Shown here in pieces: positions 8,470 to 16,577 of a stretch of 64,000 nucleotides of DNA (position 1 is its first letter; every line of letters begins with the position of its first letter). The DNA lies in contig CAVPQY010000003.1 of the NCBI GenBank assembly GCA_963707695.1, forward strand, positions 496,001-560,000. Direction: 5' to 3'. The notes beneath the pieces were generated by a model. It had not been told where the DNA came from and ran no database searches. It saw nothing but the letters and a program-made list of their open reading frames with translations. Origin of the DNA: JAOPZW01 sp963707695. Lineage in GTDB: Bacteria; Actinomycetota; Thermoleophilia; Solirubrobacterales; Solirubrobacteraceae. The translations under genes and the position numbers were made by a program.

Positions 8470-10926
8470 GTGCTGCGTCTCGCGCTCCTGAGCGCCCGCG
8501 GCCGCCTCGGCACCTTCACCGGCGCGCTGGTGGCGCTGACCGCGTCGTCCGCGCTCGTGATGGCCGGGGCCATGCCGCTCGAGGCGGCCCTGCGCAGCCA
8601 TCCGCCCGTCGAGCGCTACGCCGCCGCCGCGGCGGCCGTGACGGGCCGGCAGACGGTCGGTGCGGAGCACGACGTGCCCTTGGGCGAGCGCGCCCGCGTG
8701 AGCTCCGCGCTCGCCGCTCGGCTGTCGGCGGTTCCCGGCGTCCGCGCCGCCATCGGCGACGTGTCGGCGCCGGCCCGCCTCGGCGGCCGCACCGCGGTGG
8801 CCCACGGATGGGGCAGCGCCGTATTGACGCCCTACGAGCTGACCGCCGGACGCCCCCCGGCCGCGCCCGGCGAGGTCGTCACCGGCTACCGCGCCGCGCT
8901 CGGCGCGCGCCTGCGCCTCGCGTCCAGCGAAGGCGCCCGCACCGTCACCGTGGTCGGCGTCGCCCGTCCGCGCCGCCCGGTCGGCGGGAGCACGGCGATC
9001 TTCCTCACCGACGCCGAGGCGACGCGGCTGGCGGGCCACCCGGGACGCGTCGACGCGGTCGGCGTGCTCGCCGGCCCCGGCTTCGACGCCGCGCGGCTGC
9101 GTGCCGTCGACCGCGGCGCGGTCGTCCTCACCGGCGACGCGCGCGGCCGGGCCGAGCACCCCGACCTCCAGGACGCGCGGACCACGCTGATCGCCGTCAC
9201 CGCGTCGTTCGGGGGACTGGCGCTGTTCATCGCGATCTTCGTCGTGGCCAGCACGATGAGCCTGTCGATCCAGCAGCGCGAGCGGGAGATCGCGCTGCTG
9301 CGCGCGGTCGCCGCGACGCCCGGCCAGATCCGGCGCATGATCGCCTGGGAGGCCACGATCGTGGGCCTCGTGGGCTCCGCGGCGGGGATCTGGCCGGGCG
9401 CGGTGCTGGGCCGCGAGCTGGCCGACGGGCTCGTGCGCCACGGGATCGCTCCGCCGACCCTCGTCGTCAGCGCCGGCTGGCTGCCGATCGCGGCGGCCGT
9501 GGGTGGCGGAGTCCTGGCCGCCCTGCTCGCGGTGCTGGCGGCAGGACGCCGCGCCGCGCGAGTGCCACCGACCGATGCGCTGGCCGGCGCCGCGGTCGAG
9601 CCACGGCTCCTGGGCCCGGGCCGGGTGATCGGCGGCGTGCTCTCACTCGCCGGCGCCGTCCCGCTGTTCGCCGTCTCGGCGACGACCGCCAGCCCGGAGA
9701 CCGCCGCGGCGACCTCCGAGATGACGGCGCTCTTCCTCGTGCTGGCGGTCGGCTTCCTGGGACCGATCGTGGCGCGCTCGGCGGCCGCGCTCCTGGGGCC
9801 GCCCCTGGCCGGCCTGTCGCCGGTCGGCGGCTTCCTGGCGTCCGCGAACCTCCGCACCGCCACGCGCCGCTTCTCGTCGGCCAGCACGCCGCTCGTGCTC
9901 ACGGTCGCCATGAGCTGCACCCTGCTCTTCAGCGCGACCACCACCGACCACGCCGTCACCCAGGAGCGCCGGGCGGGTCTCGCGGGCGACCTCGCCATCA
10001 CGGGCCCCGGCGGCGTCCCGCCGGCCGCGCTGGCCGACACGCGCGCCGTCCCCGGCGTGCGCTCCGCGGTCGCGCTGACGCCGACCACGCTCGGCCCGAG
10101 CCTCGGGGCGTCCGACGACACCGTCTCCGCCGCGATCCTCGGCGGGGGGCAGGGCGGCGGGTTCGACGCCGGGGTGACCGACGGCTCGCTCGCGGACCTG
10201 CACGGGGACGCGATCGCGCTCGGGCGCCACCGCGCCGACGTCGCGCACGCCGAGGTCGGCGACCGCGTCGCGGTCATGCTCGGCGACGGCACCCGTGCCC
10301 ACGCCACCGTCGTGGCGATCTACACGCGCGCCCTCGCGTTCGGCGACGCCCTCCTCGCTCCGGAGCTCGCGGCGGGCCACCGGACCGACGAGCTGCTGGG
10401 AACGATCCTCGTGGAGACGGCCGACCCGGCCGCCGTCACGCGGCGGCTGCGGGCGCTGGCTCGCCGATATCCCGGACTCGTGGTGCGCGACCGCGCCTCG
10501 CTGGCGACCGCGAGCGACGCCGAGCGCGAGGCCAACCGCTGGCTCGGCCCGCTCTTCGTCGCGATCATCTTCGCCTTCACCTCGATCGCCGTGGTGAACA
10601 CGCTGACGATGATCGCCCTGCAGCGCGGCCGCGAGCTGGCGCTCCTGCGACTCGTCGGCGGGACCCCGGGGCAGGTGCGGTCGATGGCACGCTGGGAAGC
10701 TGGCCTGGTCGTGACGATCGGGCTGGGCCTCGGCCTGGTGATCGCGGCCGCGGCGCTGCTGCCGCTCAGCCATGCGCTGACGGGGAGCCTCCGGCCGCAC
10801 GTGCCGGCGGGACAGCTCGCGGCGATCCTCGGCGTGTCGGCGCTGCTCGCCCTGCTGGCGCTGGCATTGCCGACGCGACGGGCGCTGCGCTCGCGGCCGG
10901 TCGAGGCACTCGGGGTCGGGGAGTAG
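8470..10926 (+). CDS. ABC transporter permease, FtsX/MacB family
   Basis: 818 aa from GTG 8470. Two FtsX-like repeats: an N-terminal membrane helix followed by a periplasmic stretch, then helices around residues 235-370 (FGGLALFIAIFVVASTMSLS, EREIALLRAVAATPGQIRRM), and a second set near residues 690-815 (AIIFAFTSIAVVNTLTMIAL, RELALLRLVGGTPGQV). The LLRxVGxTPxQ(V/I)R coupling helices occur in both halves, showing internal duplication as in 8-10-helix permeases of the macrolide, bacitracin and lipoprotein exporter group. It works with the adjacent ATPase at the cytoplasmic membrane. Substrate unknown. It converges on the cyclase gene with only 10 bases between. Confidence 0.92.
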   Translation: MLRLALLSARGRLGTFTGALVALTASSALVMAGAMPLEAALRSHPPVERYAAAAAAVTGRQTVGAEHDVPLGERARVSSALAARLSAVPGVRAAIGDVSAPARLGGRTAVAHGWGSAVLTPYELTAGRPPAAPGEVVTGYRAALGARLRLASSEGARTVTVVGVARPRRPVGGSTAIFLTDAEATRLAGHPGRVDAVGVLAGPGFDAARLRAVDRGAVVLTGDARGRAEHPDLQDARTTLIAVTASFGGLALFIAIFVVASTMSLSIQQREREIALLRAVAATPGQIRRMIAWEATIVGLVGSAAGIWPGAVLGRELADGLVRHGIAPPTLVVSAGWLPIAAAVGGGVLAALLAVLAAGRRAARVPPTDALAGAAVEPRLLGPGRVIGGVLSLAGAVPLFAVSATTASPETAAATSEMTALFLVLAVGFLGPIVARSAAALLGPPLAGLSPVGGFLASANLRTATRRFSSASTPLVLTVAMSCTLLFSATTTDHAVTQERRAGLAGDLAITGPGGVPPAALADTRAVPGVRSAVALTPTTLGPSLGASDDTVSAAILGGGQGGGFDAGVTDGSLADLHGDAIALGRHRADVAHAEVGDRVAVMLGDGTRAHATVVAIYTRALAFGDALLAPELAAGHRTDELLGTILVETADPAAVTRRLRALARRYPGLVVRDRASLATASDAEREANRWLGPLFVAIIFAFTSIAVVNTLTMIALQRGRELALLRLVGGTPGQVRSMARWEAGLVVTIGLGLGLVIAAAALLPLSHALTGSLRPHVPAGQLAAILGVSALLALLALALPTRRALRSRPVEALGVGE

Positions 10927-10936
10927 CCGGCGCCGG

Positions 10937-12145
10937 TCAGATCTGGCACACGGCGATCGCCGGTGCGTCGCGGCGGGCCTTGTCGGTCGCGGTGCCGAGG
11001 GTGCCCAGCGGCGTGTACGACAGCCGATCGGCGTCGAGGTCGAGCGCGCCGGCGTCGCCTGGCTGCAACCGCTCGACGAGGTCCTTCGAGACGAGCGTGC
11101 GGCCGCCCGTGGCGCAGGCCTCGATGCGGGCGGTCTCGTTGACCTGGTCGCCGAGCGCGGTCACCTCCGTGCGCGCGCTGGTCGCGATCTGGCCGACGTA
11201 GAGGTTGGCCGCCCAGTGCAGGCCGAACCGCAGGACGACGTCCTCGGGGCGCAGGTCGCACCTGTCGGCGACGGCGGGCAGGGCGTCCCGCATCGCGCGA
11301 GCCGCCGTGATGCAGGCGCGGGCCGCCGCGGACTCCGAGCCCGCGGCCTCGGCGAGGAAGAACGCGACGACGCCGTCACCGGCGTGGGTCCCGGCGAGCC
11401 CGCCGGCATCGACGACGCTCTGGTCCGCTGCGCGCGCGAGCCGACGCACGAGCGTGAAGTAGCCGGCGGTCGAGAGCCGGCGGGCGAGGTCCGACGAGGA
11501 CTCGAGGTCCGCGAACAGCACGGCCGCGGGACGCCGCCCCGGCGTCACGACGCGCTCCATGCGCGCGAAGTGCCGCGCGTCCCACATCGACGTCAGCCGC
11601 GCGAGGACCGACATGCCCACGGCCGGCTTGTTGAGGAGCGCCGTCCCCACGACCTCGCCCGCGTCGTCGCGCAGGCGCACCATGCTCATCTGGACGTCGA
11701 CACCCGCGCCCGCGGCCGTGTAGATCCCCCGGAACGCCAACGTGCACGCCGGCGGGGGCTCGACGGGCGCGAGCTCGTCCGCGAGGTCCTGGAGCCGCGG
11801 ATCCAGGCGCCCGCGCAGCGCCTCACGACCGCCCGGGGTGTCGGCGAGGACCCACGGTCCGTACGCGGTGACCGCCCGGCGCACGATCTCGAGCGGGAAC
11901 TGGCCGCCGCGCCATCCCGTCATCACGCGCACCCGCTCGGCTCCGAAGAAGTGCGCGCCGAGCGGATAGGGGGCGAGCCCGACCCGTCCGCCGAACATCC
12001 AGCGCGCTTCGTCGGTGAGGAAGGCACCGCGCCACTCGCGGTCGACGACCTCCCCCCAGTGGCCGCCGTCGTTGAGCGCCCGGGCGACGGACGCGAGCAC
12101 CGGATCGTCCGGCAGGGGGCACGTCTCGTCCTCCACCAGGCGCAT
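10937..12145 (-). CDS. Class III adenylate/guanylate cyclase with unknown N-terminal domain
   Basis: 402 aa. Residues 1-200 form a domain I do not recognise (GHWGEVVDREWRGAFLTDEARW, LGAHFFGAERVRV). Residues about 205-385 form the cyclase: AVLFADLESSSDLARRL (metal Asp), THAGDGVVAFF (second metal Asp), LRFGLHWAANLYVG and ALGDQVNETARIE. The N-terminal part probably senses a signal. Product cAMP or cGMP cannot be decided by eye. TAGGCT sits six bases before the ATG (12157-12152), again a leaderless pattern. With the gene at 4350 it makes two cyclases within 8 kb. Confidence 0.87.
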   Translation of the reverse strand: MRLVEDETCPLPDDPVLASVARALNDGGHWGEVVDREWRGAFLTDEARWMFGGRVGLAPYPLGAHFFGAERVRVMTGWRGGQFPLEIVRRAVTAYGPWVLADTPGGREALRGRLDPRLQDLADELAPVEPPPACTLAFRGIYTAAGAGVDVQMSMVRLRDDAGEVVGTALLNKPAVGMSVLARLTSMWDARHFARMERVVTPGRRPAAVLFADLESSSDLARRLSTAGYFTLVRRLARAADQSVVDAGGLAGTHAGDGVVAFFLAEAAGSESAAARACITAARAMRDALPAVADRCDLRPEDVVLRFGLHWAANLYVGQIATSARTEVTALGDQVNETARIEACATGGRTLVSKDLVERLQPGDAGALDLDADRLSYTPLGTLGTATDKARRDAPAIAVCQI

Positions 12146-12151
12146 CGGCCG

Positions 12152-12157
12152 AGCCTA
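12152..12157 (-). promoter_or_regulatory. Leaderless-type -10 box TAGGCT
   Basis: On the minus strand TAGGCT is followed by six bases and the ATG at 12145. Confidence 0.5.
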
Positions 12158-12196
12158 CCTCCGGGCGCGCGGTCAACCTCGATGTCCGTCGCGCCC

Positions 12197-12850
12197 TCAG
12201 GCGACCCGGGCGAGCTCCGGGCGCGCGAGTCGCTCCGCCAGCTCCCGGGCCTCGGCGTGAGCGATCCGGCGAGCGCCGTCGGCGTCGGCCGTGACGAGCG
12301 TCGGCTGGAAGCGGATCTCCGACACGTCCTCGATCCCGGCCCATCGCAGCCAGTCGTTGAAGTACGTGCGGTGGAAGTCCTGCCCGAACGGGAGCGGGGC
12401 GCCCGGGTAGTAGACGGCGCTCGTGTAGACGACGACGGCGCGCTTGCCCTCCAGCAGTCCGGAGTAGCCCGTCCCCGGGTCGAACCCGAAGACCATCCCC
12501 GGCTGGCTGATGGTGTCGATGAGGTGCTTGAGCACCCAGGGCACGCCGTGGTTCCACATCGGCACGGTGAACAGGTACTCGTCGGCGGCGTCGAAGCGCT
12601 CGAAGACCGACCGGACCTCGGCCCAGGCATCGCCCTCCTCGCCGGAGGGCTCCTGGCCGGCGAAGACGCTCATCTTGGCGGCGACCCCCTTCCCGGCGAA
12701 GACCGGCAGCGGCTCCGTCCACAGGTCGAGGAGCTCGACGGCGACGTCCGGGGAGCGGCGGAGGAAGGCCCGCAGGTACTCGTCGGCGATGGCTCGCGAC
12801 TCCGAGCGCTCGCCCCGAGGCGAGGAGTTGACGTACAGCAGCTTGCGCAT
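12197..12850 (-). CDS. azoR: FMN-dependent NAD(P)H azoreductase / quinone reductase
   Basis: 217 aa from ATG 12850, with a GGAAG ribosome site. The flavodoxin-like fold is evident: LLYVNSSPRGERSESRAIADEYL (phosphate loop), YLFTVPMWNHGVPWVLKHLIDTISQPGMVF (the MWN motif that contacts FMN) and FDWLRWAGIE-type end (YFNDWLRWAGI). These match AzoR (formerly acyl carrier protein phosphodiesterase), which reduces azo dyes and quinones by two electrons. It follows a LysR gene on the same strand, with a large dyad between them, so quinone- or electrophile-responsive control is plausible. Confidence 0.88.
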   Translation of the reverse strand: MRKLLYVNSSPRGERSESRAIADEYLRAFLRRSPDVAVELLDLWTEPLPVFAGKGVAAKMSVFAGQEPSGEEGDAWAEVRSVFERFDAADEYLFTVPMWNHGVPWVLKHLIDTISQPGMVFGFDPGTGYSGLLEGKRAVVVYTSAVYYPGAPLPFGQDFHRTYFNDWLRWAGIEDVSEIRFQPTLVTADADGARRIAHAEARELAERLARPELARVA

Positions 12851-12916
12851 CTCGGGCTTCTTCCGGTCGGGGTCGTGGTGCCTCCCCAGCGTGCGGCGTC
12901 CGGCCTCCGGCGTCCA

Positions 12917-12952
12917 AGACCCGTTGCCTCTGGCACCAGACGCCACGGGTCT
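12917..12952. promoter_or_regulatory. Nested dyad between lysR and azoR
   Basis: AGACCCGT - 4 nt - TCTGG - CA - CCAGA - 4 nt - ACGGGTCT; inner and outer arms are perfect and share one centre. No T-run follows on either strand. It could be a hairpin ending the LysR message or an operator for azoR, whose start lies about 67 bases downstream. Confidence 0.5.
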
Positions 12953-12968
12953 CGGAACCCGCGGCCGC

Positions 12969-13910
12969 TCAGCCGGCCGCGACCGGGGCGCCGCCATCGC
13001 GGAGGCGCCGGGCGACGTCGAGCACCGTCGTCAGGGCTCCCGACCGGGCCCCGCGTCGCCACAGCACGTCGAAGGGCAGCGTCACGGGCGGCTCGATGGC
13101 TACGAACGCGGAGCCGCCGAGCTCGGGCGCGAAGGCCGTGCGGGGGTAGACGACGACCCCGAGGCCCTCGCGGATCGCCTGGACGCCGAGGTCCGGGTAG
13201 GGGTCGGCGACGGTCCGCGGCTCGAACCCGGCCGCGCGGCACAGCGCGAGCACCGTCGACGTGTAGCCGGGGGAGTCCGGCCCGCCGGCGACGATGAGCG
13301 TCTCCGTCCGCAGGTCGGACAGCGCGACGCGCTCGCGCCCCGCGAGCGGATGGCCGGCGTCGACGTGGACCACCGCCGGCTCGTCGCGCAGGCGCTCGCG
13401 CTCCAGCGCGTCGTCGGGTGGCGCGCAGAACCCGACCGCGAGGTCCAGGCGCCCCGCGCGCAGCTCCCGCAGCAGCACGCCGGTCGTCTCCTCGCGCGGG
13501 TAGAGCATCACGCCGGGTGCCTGGGAGGCACAGGCGGCGAGCAGCTCCGGCCCGAGGCCGAACCGCGCCGGGGGCGCCAGGCCGAGCGCCAGGCGTCCGA
13601 CGGGCGCGCGCTCGACCTCGCGCACCGCGGCGAAGACGCGTTCGGTCTCGGCCAGCAGCTCCACGCCCCGTTCGGCCAGCAGCCGCCCGGCGGCGGTGAG
13701 CTTGACCTCGCGGCTCGTGCGCTCGAACAGCTCGACGCCGAGCTGGTCCTCCATCTGGCGGATCGCGGCGCTGAGGGGCGGCTGCGCCATGTGCAGCCGC
13801 TCCGCGGCGCGCGTGAAGTTCAGCTCCTCGGCGACGGCCAGGAAGTAGCGCAGCTGGCGGAGGTCGGGCGTCACCGTTGACGCTCCGGGGTGGCGCGTCG
13901 CGTCGCTCAT
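12969..13910 (-). CDS. LysR-family transcriptional regulator
   Basis: 313 aa. N-terminal winged HTH: LRQLRYFLAVAEELNFTRAAERLHMAQPPLSAAIRQMEDQLGVELFERTSREVKLTAAG (about residues 16-75). The effector domain follows (GRLALGLAPPARFGLGPELL, LREGLGVVVYPRTAF-like end), ligand unknown. A GGGGGAG ribosome site precedes the ATG. The same strand carries azoR 118 bases downstream, the likely target or operon partner. Its promoter -10 overlaps the one firing toward 13938. Confidence 0.9.
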   Translation of the reverse strand: MSDATRHPGASTVTPDLRQLRYFLAVAEELNFTRAAERLHMAQPPLSAAIRQMEDQLGVELFERTSREVKLTAAGRLLAERGVELLAETERVFAAVREVERAPVGRLALGLAPPARFGLGPELLAACASQAPGVMLYPREETTGVLLRELRAGRLDLAVGFCAPPDDALERERLRDEPAVVHVDAGHPLAGRERVALSDLRTETLIVAGGPDSPGYTSTVLALCRAAGFEPRTVADPYPDLGVQAIREGLGVVVYPRTAFAPELGGSAFVAIEPPVTLPFDVLWRRGARSGALTTVLDVARRLRDGGAPVAAG

Positions 13911-13920
13911 GGTCTCCCCC

Positions 13921-13930
13921 GGTATACGCT
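13921..13930. promoter_or_regulatory. Shared bidirectional -10 region around GTATAC
   Basis: The palindrome GTATAC (13922-13927) supplies TATACC on the minus strand, about ten bases before the LysR ATG, and TACGCT on the plus strand (13925-13930), seven bases before ATG 13938. Opposed promoters this close should exclude one another. Confidence 0.4.
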
Positions 13931-13937
13931 CGCGCCC

Positions 13938-14057
13938 ATGGCCCAGACCGTCGCCGATACGACCGCGGCGGTCCAGCCGGTCGTGGACGCCGTGGACGCG
14001 CCGATGCGCATCGGCTTCGGCGTGGTGCGCGACGCGAACCCGCCGGCCTCCGCGTGA
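13938..14057 (+). CDS. Small 39-aa open frame, possible leader peptide or microprotein
   Basis: ATG 13938 to TGA 14057, 39 codons. The product is AQTVADTTAAVQPVVDAVDAP then MRIGFGVVRDANPPASA. No family recognised and no strong signal peptide. Support: a TACGCT box seven bases before the ATG, no gene otherwise in the gap, and a stop only five bases before the next start, as expected for translational coupling. It could equally be an untranslated leader. Confidence 0.4.
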   Translation: MAQTVADTTAAVQPVVDAVDAPMRIGFGVVRDANPPASA

Positions 14058-14062
14058 GGCCG

Positions 14063-14704
14063 ATGGCGGACGTCGAGGTGCGCGACGTGGCGCCCGGCCT
14101 GTGGCTGTGGCGCCAGCCCCACCCCGACTGGGAGGAGGGCGCCGACTGGGAGCCGCAGGTCGCGTCGTTCGCGGTGCGGTCGCGAGGGGTGTCGATCGTG
14201 CTCGACCCGCTGGCGCCGCCGCCGAGCGCCCGCGACGTCTGGGAGCGCCTGGACGCGCTCGCCCCCGGCGCCGTCGTCGTCCTCAAGCCCGACCACGTCC
14301 GCGACGTCGACCTCTTCGTCCGGTGGTACGGCGCCGACGCCTACGGACCGCAGCTCTTCTGGCGCGGCGACGTGCCGCGCACCGAGCTGCGGCCGGTGCA
14401 GCCGGGCGACGTGCTGCCCGGCGGGCTCCTGGCGCTCCACGACGGGCGCGGCGTCGCGGAGACGCCCGTGCACCTCCCCGAGCAGCGCGCGCTCGTGTTC
14501 GCCGACGCGCTGACCGCGCCCGACGGCGTCCTGCGCGTGTGGGCGACGCCGTGGCACGAGGAGCGCACCCTGCCGGCCCTGCGCGCCCTGCTCGCACTCG
14601 ACTTCGAGCACGTCCTCGTCTCCCACGGCGAGCCCGTCCACGACCGCGGCGAGTTCGTGGCCGCGCTGGACCGCGAGCCGTGGTCGGACTGGGACGGGGC
14701 CTGA
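14063..14704 (+). CDS. Metallo-beta-lactamase-fold-like protein with degenerate metal site
   Basis: 213 aa. The order of segments follows MBL-fold hydrolases: APGLWLWRQPHPDW, GVSIVLDPLAPPPSARDVWERLDAL, then VVVLKPDHVRDVDLFVRWYGAD where HxHxDH normally stands, VHLPEQRALVFADALTAP and HVLVSHGEPVHDRGEF at the end. The first motif has a single histidine (DHVRDVD), so the usual two-zinc centre is not preserved. The family also includes non-catalytic or single-metal forms. It starts five bases after the 39-codon frame, with GAGG just before the ATG. Confidence 0.65.
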   Translation: MADVEVRDVAPGLWLWRQPHPDWEEGADWEPQVASFAVRSRGVSIVLDPLAPPPSARDVWERLDALAPGAVVVLKPDHVRDVDLFVRWYGADAYGPQLFWRGDVPRTELRPVQPGDVLPGGLLALHDGRGVAETPVHLPEQRALVFADALTAPDGVLRVWATPWHEERTLPALRALLALDFEHVLVSHGEPVHDRGEFVAALDREPWSDWDGA

Positions 14705-14723
14705 GCGGCGGCGAGGCCCAGCG

Positions 14724-15095
14724 ATGCAGGTGCGCGTCGCCCGGCACACCGACCGCCTGGACGAGGTCGTCGCGTTCTACCGCGACGGCCTGGGCCTCAC
14801 CGAGGTGGGCGGCTTCCGCGATCACGACGGCTACGACGGCGTGTTCCTCGAGGTGCCCGGCACCGGGACCCACCTCGAGCTGACGGCCGGCGGCGGGCAC
14901 GACGCCCCGGAGCCGCACCCCGAGACGCTGCTCGTGCTCTACCTCGGCGACGACGCGGCGGTGCGCAGGGTCGCGGCGCGCCTCGGCGCCGACCCGATCG
15001 CCCCCGCCAACCCGTACTGGGCGCAGCACGGCCTGACGTTCGCCGACCCAGACGGCTTCCGCGTCGTCCTGGTCCCCGGGCGCTGGGAGGACTAG
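14724..15095 (+). CDS. VOC/glyoxalase-family protein
   Basis: 123 aa with paired beta-alpha-beta modules: VRVARHTDRLDEVVAFYRDGLGLTEVGGF, GYDGVFLEVPGTGTHLELT, then ETLLVLYLGDDAAVRRVAARL and GLTFADPDGFRVVL. Ligand-type positions (H near residue 7 and E near 52) are present. This resembles the glyoxalase/bleomycin-resistance group. Function unknown. It lies 19 bases after the MBL-like gene and may share its transcript. Confidence 0.8.
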   Translation: MQVRVARHTDRLDEVVAFYRDGLGLTEVGGFRDHDGYDGVFLEVPGTGTHLELTAGGGHDAPEPHPETLLVLYLGDDAAVRRVAARLGADPIAPANPYWAQHGLTFADPDGFRVVLVPGRWED

Positions 15096-15159
15096 GCGGC
15101 GGCCTCCACGAACCGCGCCTCCACGCCACGACGTCGCGTCGGCGGCGTCGCCCGCCCCG

Positions 15160-15573
15160 CTAGTGCAGCGAGGGCGCGTACGAGACGCCGACGATCGCGC
15201 CGTCGGCGGTCTGGACGCGCGCGACCGTCTGGCCCCAGGGCTCCGTCTTCGTGGGGTGCAGCAGGTCGTGCCCGGCCGCGACGAGCTCGCGCTCGGCGGC
15301 GGCCACCGCGGCCGCGTCGCGCACCTCGAACTCCACCGAGGCCTGCGGGACGGCCCGGCCGGCCGGCCAGTCGGCGGTGCCGAAGCACGCCTCGGCCGCC
15401 TGGCTCAGCGGCCAGACACCGAAGTGCTTGGCCCCCTCGACCGCCTCCGAGTGGAAGTACGCGCCCGAGGCGTCCGGCTGCAGCGGCAGCCCGAGGGCGT
15501 CGACGAAGAGCCGCCGGCTCGCGGGCGGATCGGCGGTGATGACGCTCATGCTGGCGATGAACAGGATCTCCAT
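15160..15573 (-). CDS. VOC-family protein
   Basis: 137 aa from ATG 15573 (in-frame ATGs at 15582 and 15585 are also possible; the ribosome site does not decide). Segments: FIASMSVITADPPASRRLFVDALGLPL, HFGVWPLSQAAEACFG, ASVEFEVRDAAAVAAAERELVAAGHDLLHPTKTEPWGQTVARVQTADGAIVGVSY. This is a common actinobacterial glyoxalase-like protein without known substrate. The gene lies in a minus-strand run with the next two genes. Confidence 0.78.
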   Translation of the reverse strand: MEILFIASMSVITADPPASRRLFVDALGLPLQPDASGAYFHSEAVEGAKHFGVWPLSQAAEACFGTADWPAGRAVPQASVEFEVRDAAAVAAAERELVAAGHDLLHPTKTEPWGQTVARVQTADGAIVGVSYAPSLH

Positions 15574-15616
15574 GCCCACCATCATCCACCGGCGCGGCTC
15601 GGCGCTGCGGGCGCGC

Positions 15617-15967
15617 TCAGCCGCTGACGCGGTCGAGGTGCTGCAGGAGGTCGTGCGCGGCGAGCTCGACCTCCTTGTGCCGCCACTCGGCGGCCCGGTA
15701 GAGGCAGGCGATGAGGCCCATGCGATGGACCCGGCGGAAGTCCCCGTGGGCGAACGCGTAGCGGGCCTTCGTCCCGTCGCGGGCGCCCTCGGTGAGGGCG
15801 AGGAACCAGCCCGCGTAGTCCTCCCAGCCGTGGTGCTCGAGGTACGCGTTCTCCTGCTCGGCCCGCGGCTGGGCGTCGCCCCAGTCGCTGCGGAGCACGT
15901 ACTGCCGCGCATCGATGAGCTCCCGCGCGCGCGCCACGCCGCGCTCGTTGACCACGTACGACGCCAC
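15617..15967 (-). CDS. Conserved hypothetical protein
   Basis: 116 aa. I recognise the pattern (YVVNERGVARARELIDARQYVL, ENAYLEHHGWEDYAGWFLALT, RYAFAHGDFRRVHRMGLIACLYRAAEWRH) as a conserved actinobacterial protein without assigned function. It is rich in aromatic residues and His, with a fixed HGDFRRVHR core, and has no signal peptide or membrane segment. Adjacent GNAT and VOC genes give no clear clue. Confidence 0.7.
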   Translation of the reverse strand: MASYVVNERGVARARELIDARQYVLRSDWGDAQPRAEQENAYLEHHGWEDYAGWFLALTEGARDGTKARYAFAHGDFRRVHRMGLIACLYRAAEWRHKEVELAAHDLLQHLDRVSG

Positions 15968-15977
15968 GTCGGGGATC

Positions 15978-16469
15978 CTAAGGGGCGAGCTCGAGCCGCC
16001 AGTCGTTGCACCGCAGCTCGTGGCCCGGCGGGTACTCGACGGTGACCTCGCCGAGCAGCGCGAAGCCGGCCTTGGCGCAGACGGCGTTCGACGCCGCGTT
16101 CTCGACCGACGGGAAGGCGTGCAGCGCGCGGTGCTCCCCCGACCCCCGCACGAGGTCGACGAGCGCGGCGGTCGCCCGGGTCGCCACGCCCCGGCCCTGC
16201 GCGGCGGGCAGCACGGACCAGCCGACCTCGCCGATCGGCTCGTCGCGCCACGTCCGCGCCCACGCGCCGACCCACCCCACGCCGTCCCCCGTGGCCGTGT
16301 CGACGACCTTGAACGACCCGGAGCCGGGCGCCACGTAGCGCGCCTGGCGCTCGGCGACCTTCTCCGGCGGCTCGGCGCCGCCGAGGTGCCCCATCATCAC
16401 CGGGTCCCCGACGAGCCGCCGCAGCAGCGGCAGGTCGTCCTCGCCCCACGGCTCCAGGCGCACGTCCAT
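15978..16469 (-). CDS. GNAT-family N-acetyltransferase
   Basis: 163 aa from ATG 16469 (a longer start would add Arg-rich sequence that does not fit the fold). Motif A is visible as GEVGWSVLPAAQGRGVATRATAALVDL (acetyl-CoA pyrophosphate loop QGRGVA) and motif B as HAFPSVENAASNAVCAKAGFALLGE. The RimJ-like group acetylates protein N-termini or small amines; target unknown. Confidence 0.85.
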   Translation of the reverse strand: MDVRLEPWGEDDLPLLRRLVGDPVMMGHLGGAEPPEKVAERQARYVAPGSGSFKVVDTATGDGVGWVGAWARTWRDEPIGEVGWSVLPAAQGRGVATRATAALVDLVRGSGEHRALHAFPSVENAASNAVCAKAGFALLGEVTVEYPPGHELRCNDWRLELAP

Positions 16470-16577
16470 CGCCGGGAGCGTGGCAGCCTGCGGCCGATGA
16501 CGACCCTTGCCCGTCGGCGCGCTGCGGCCGCGCGCGCCCGTCAGTGCCCATCCCGCCACCGCGCACGTGCCCGCTGA

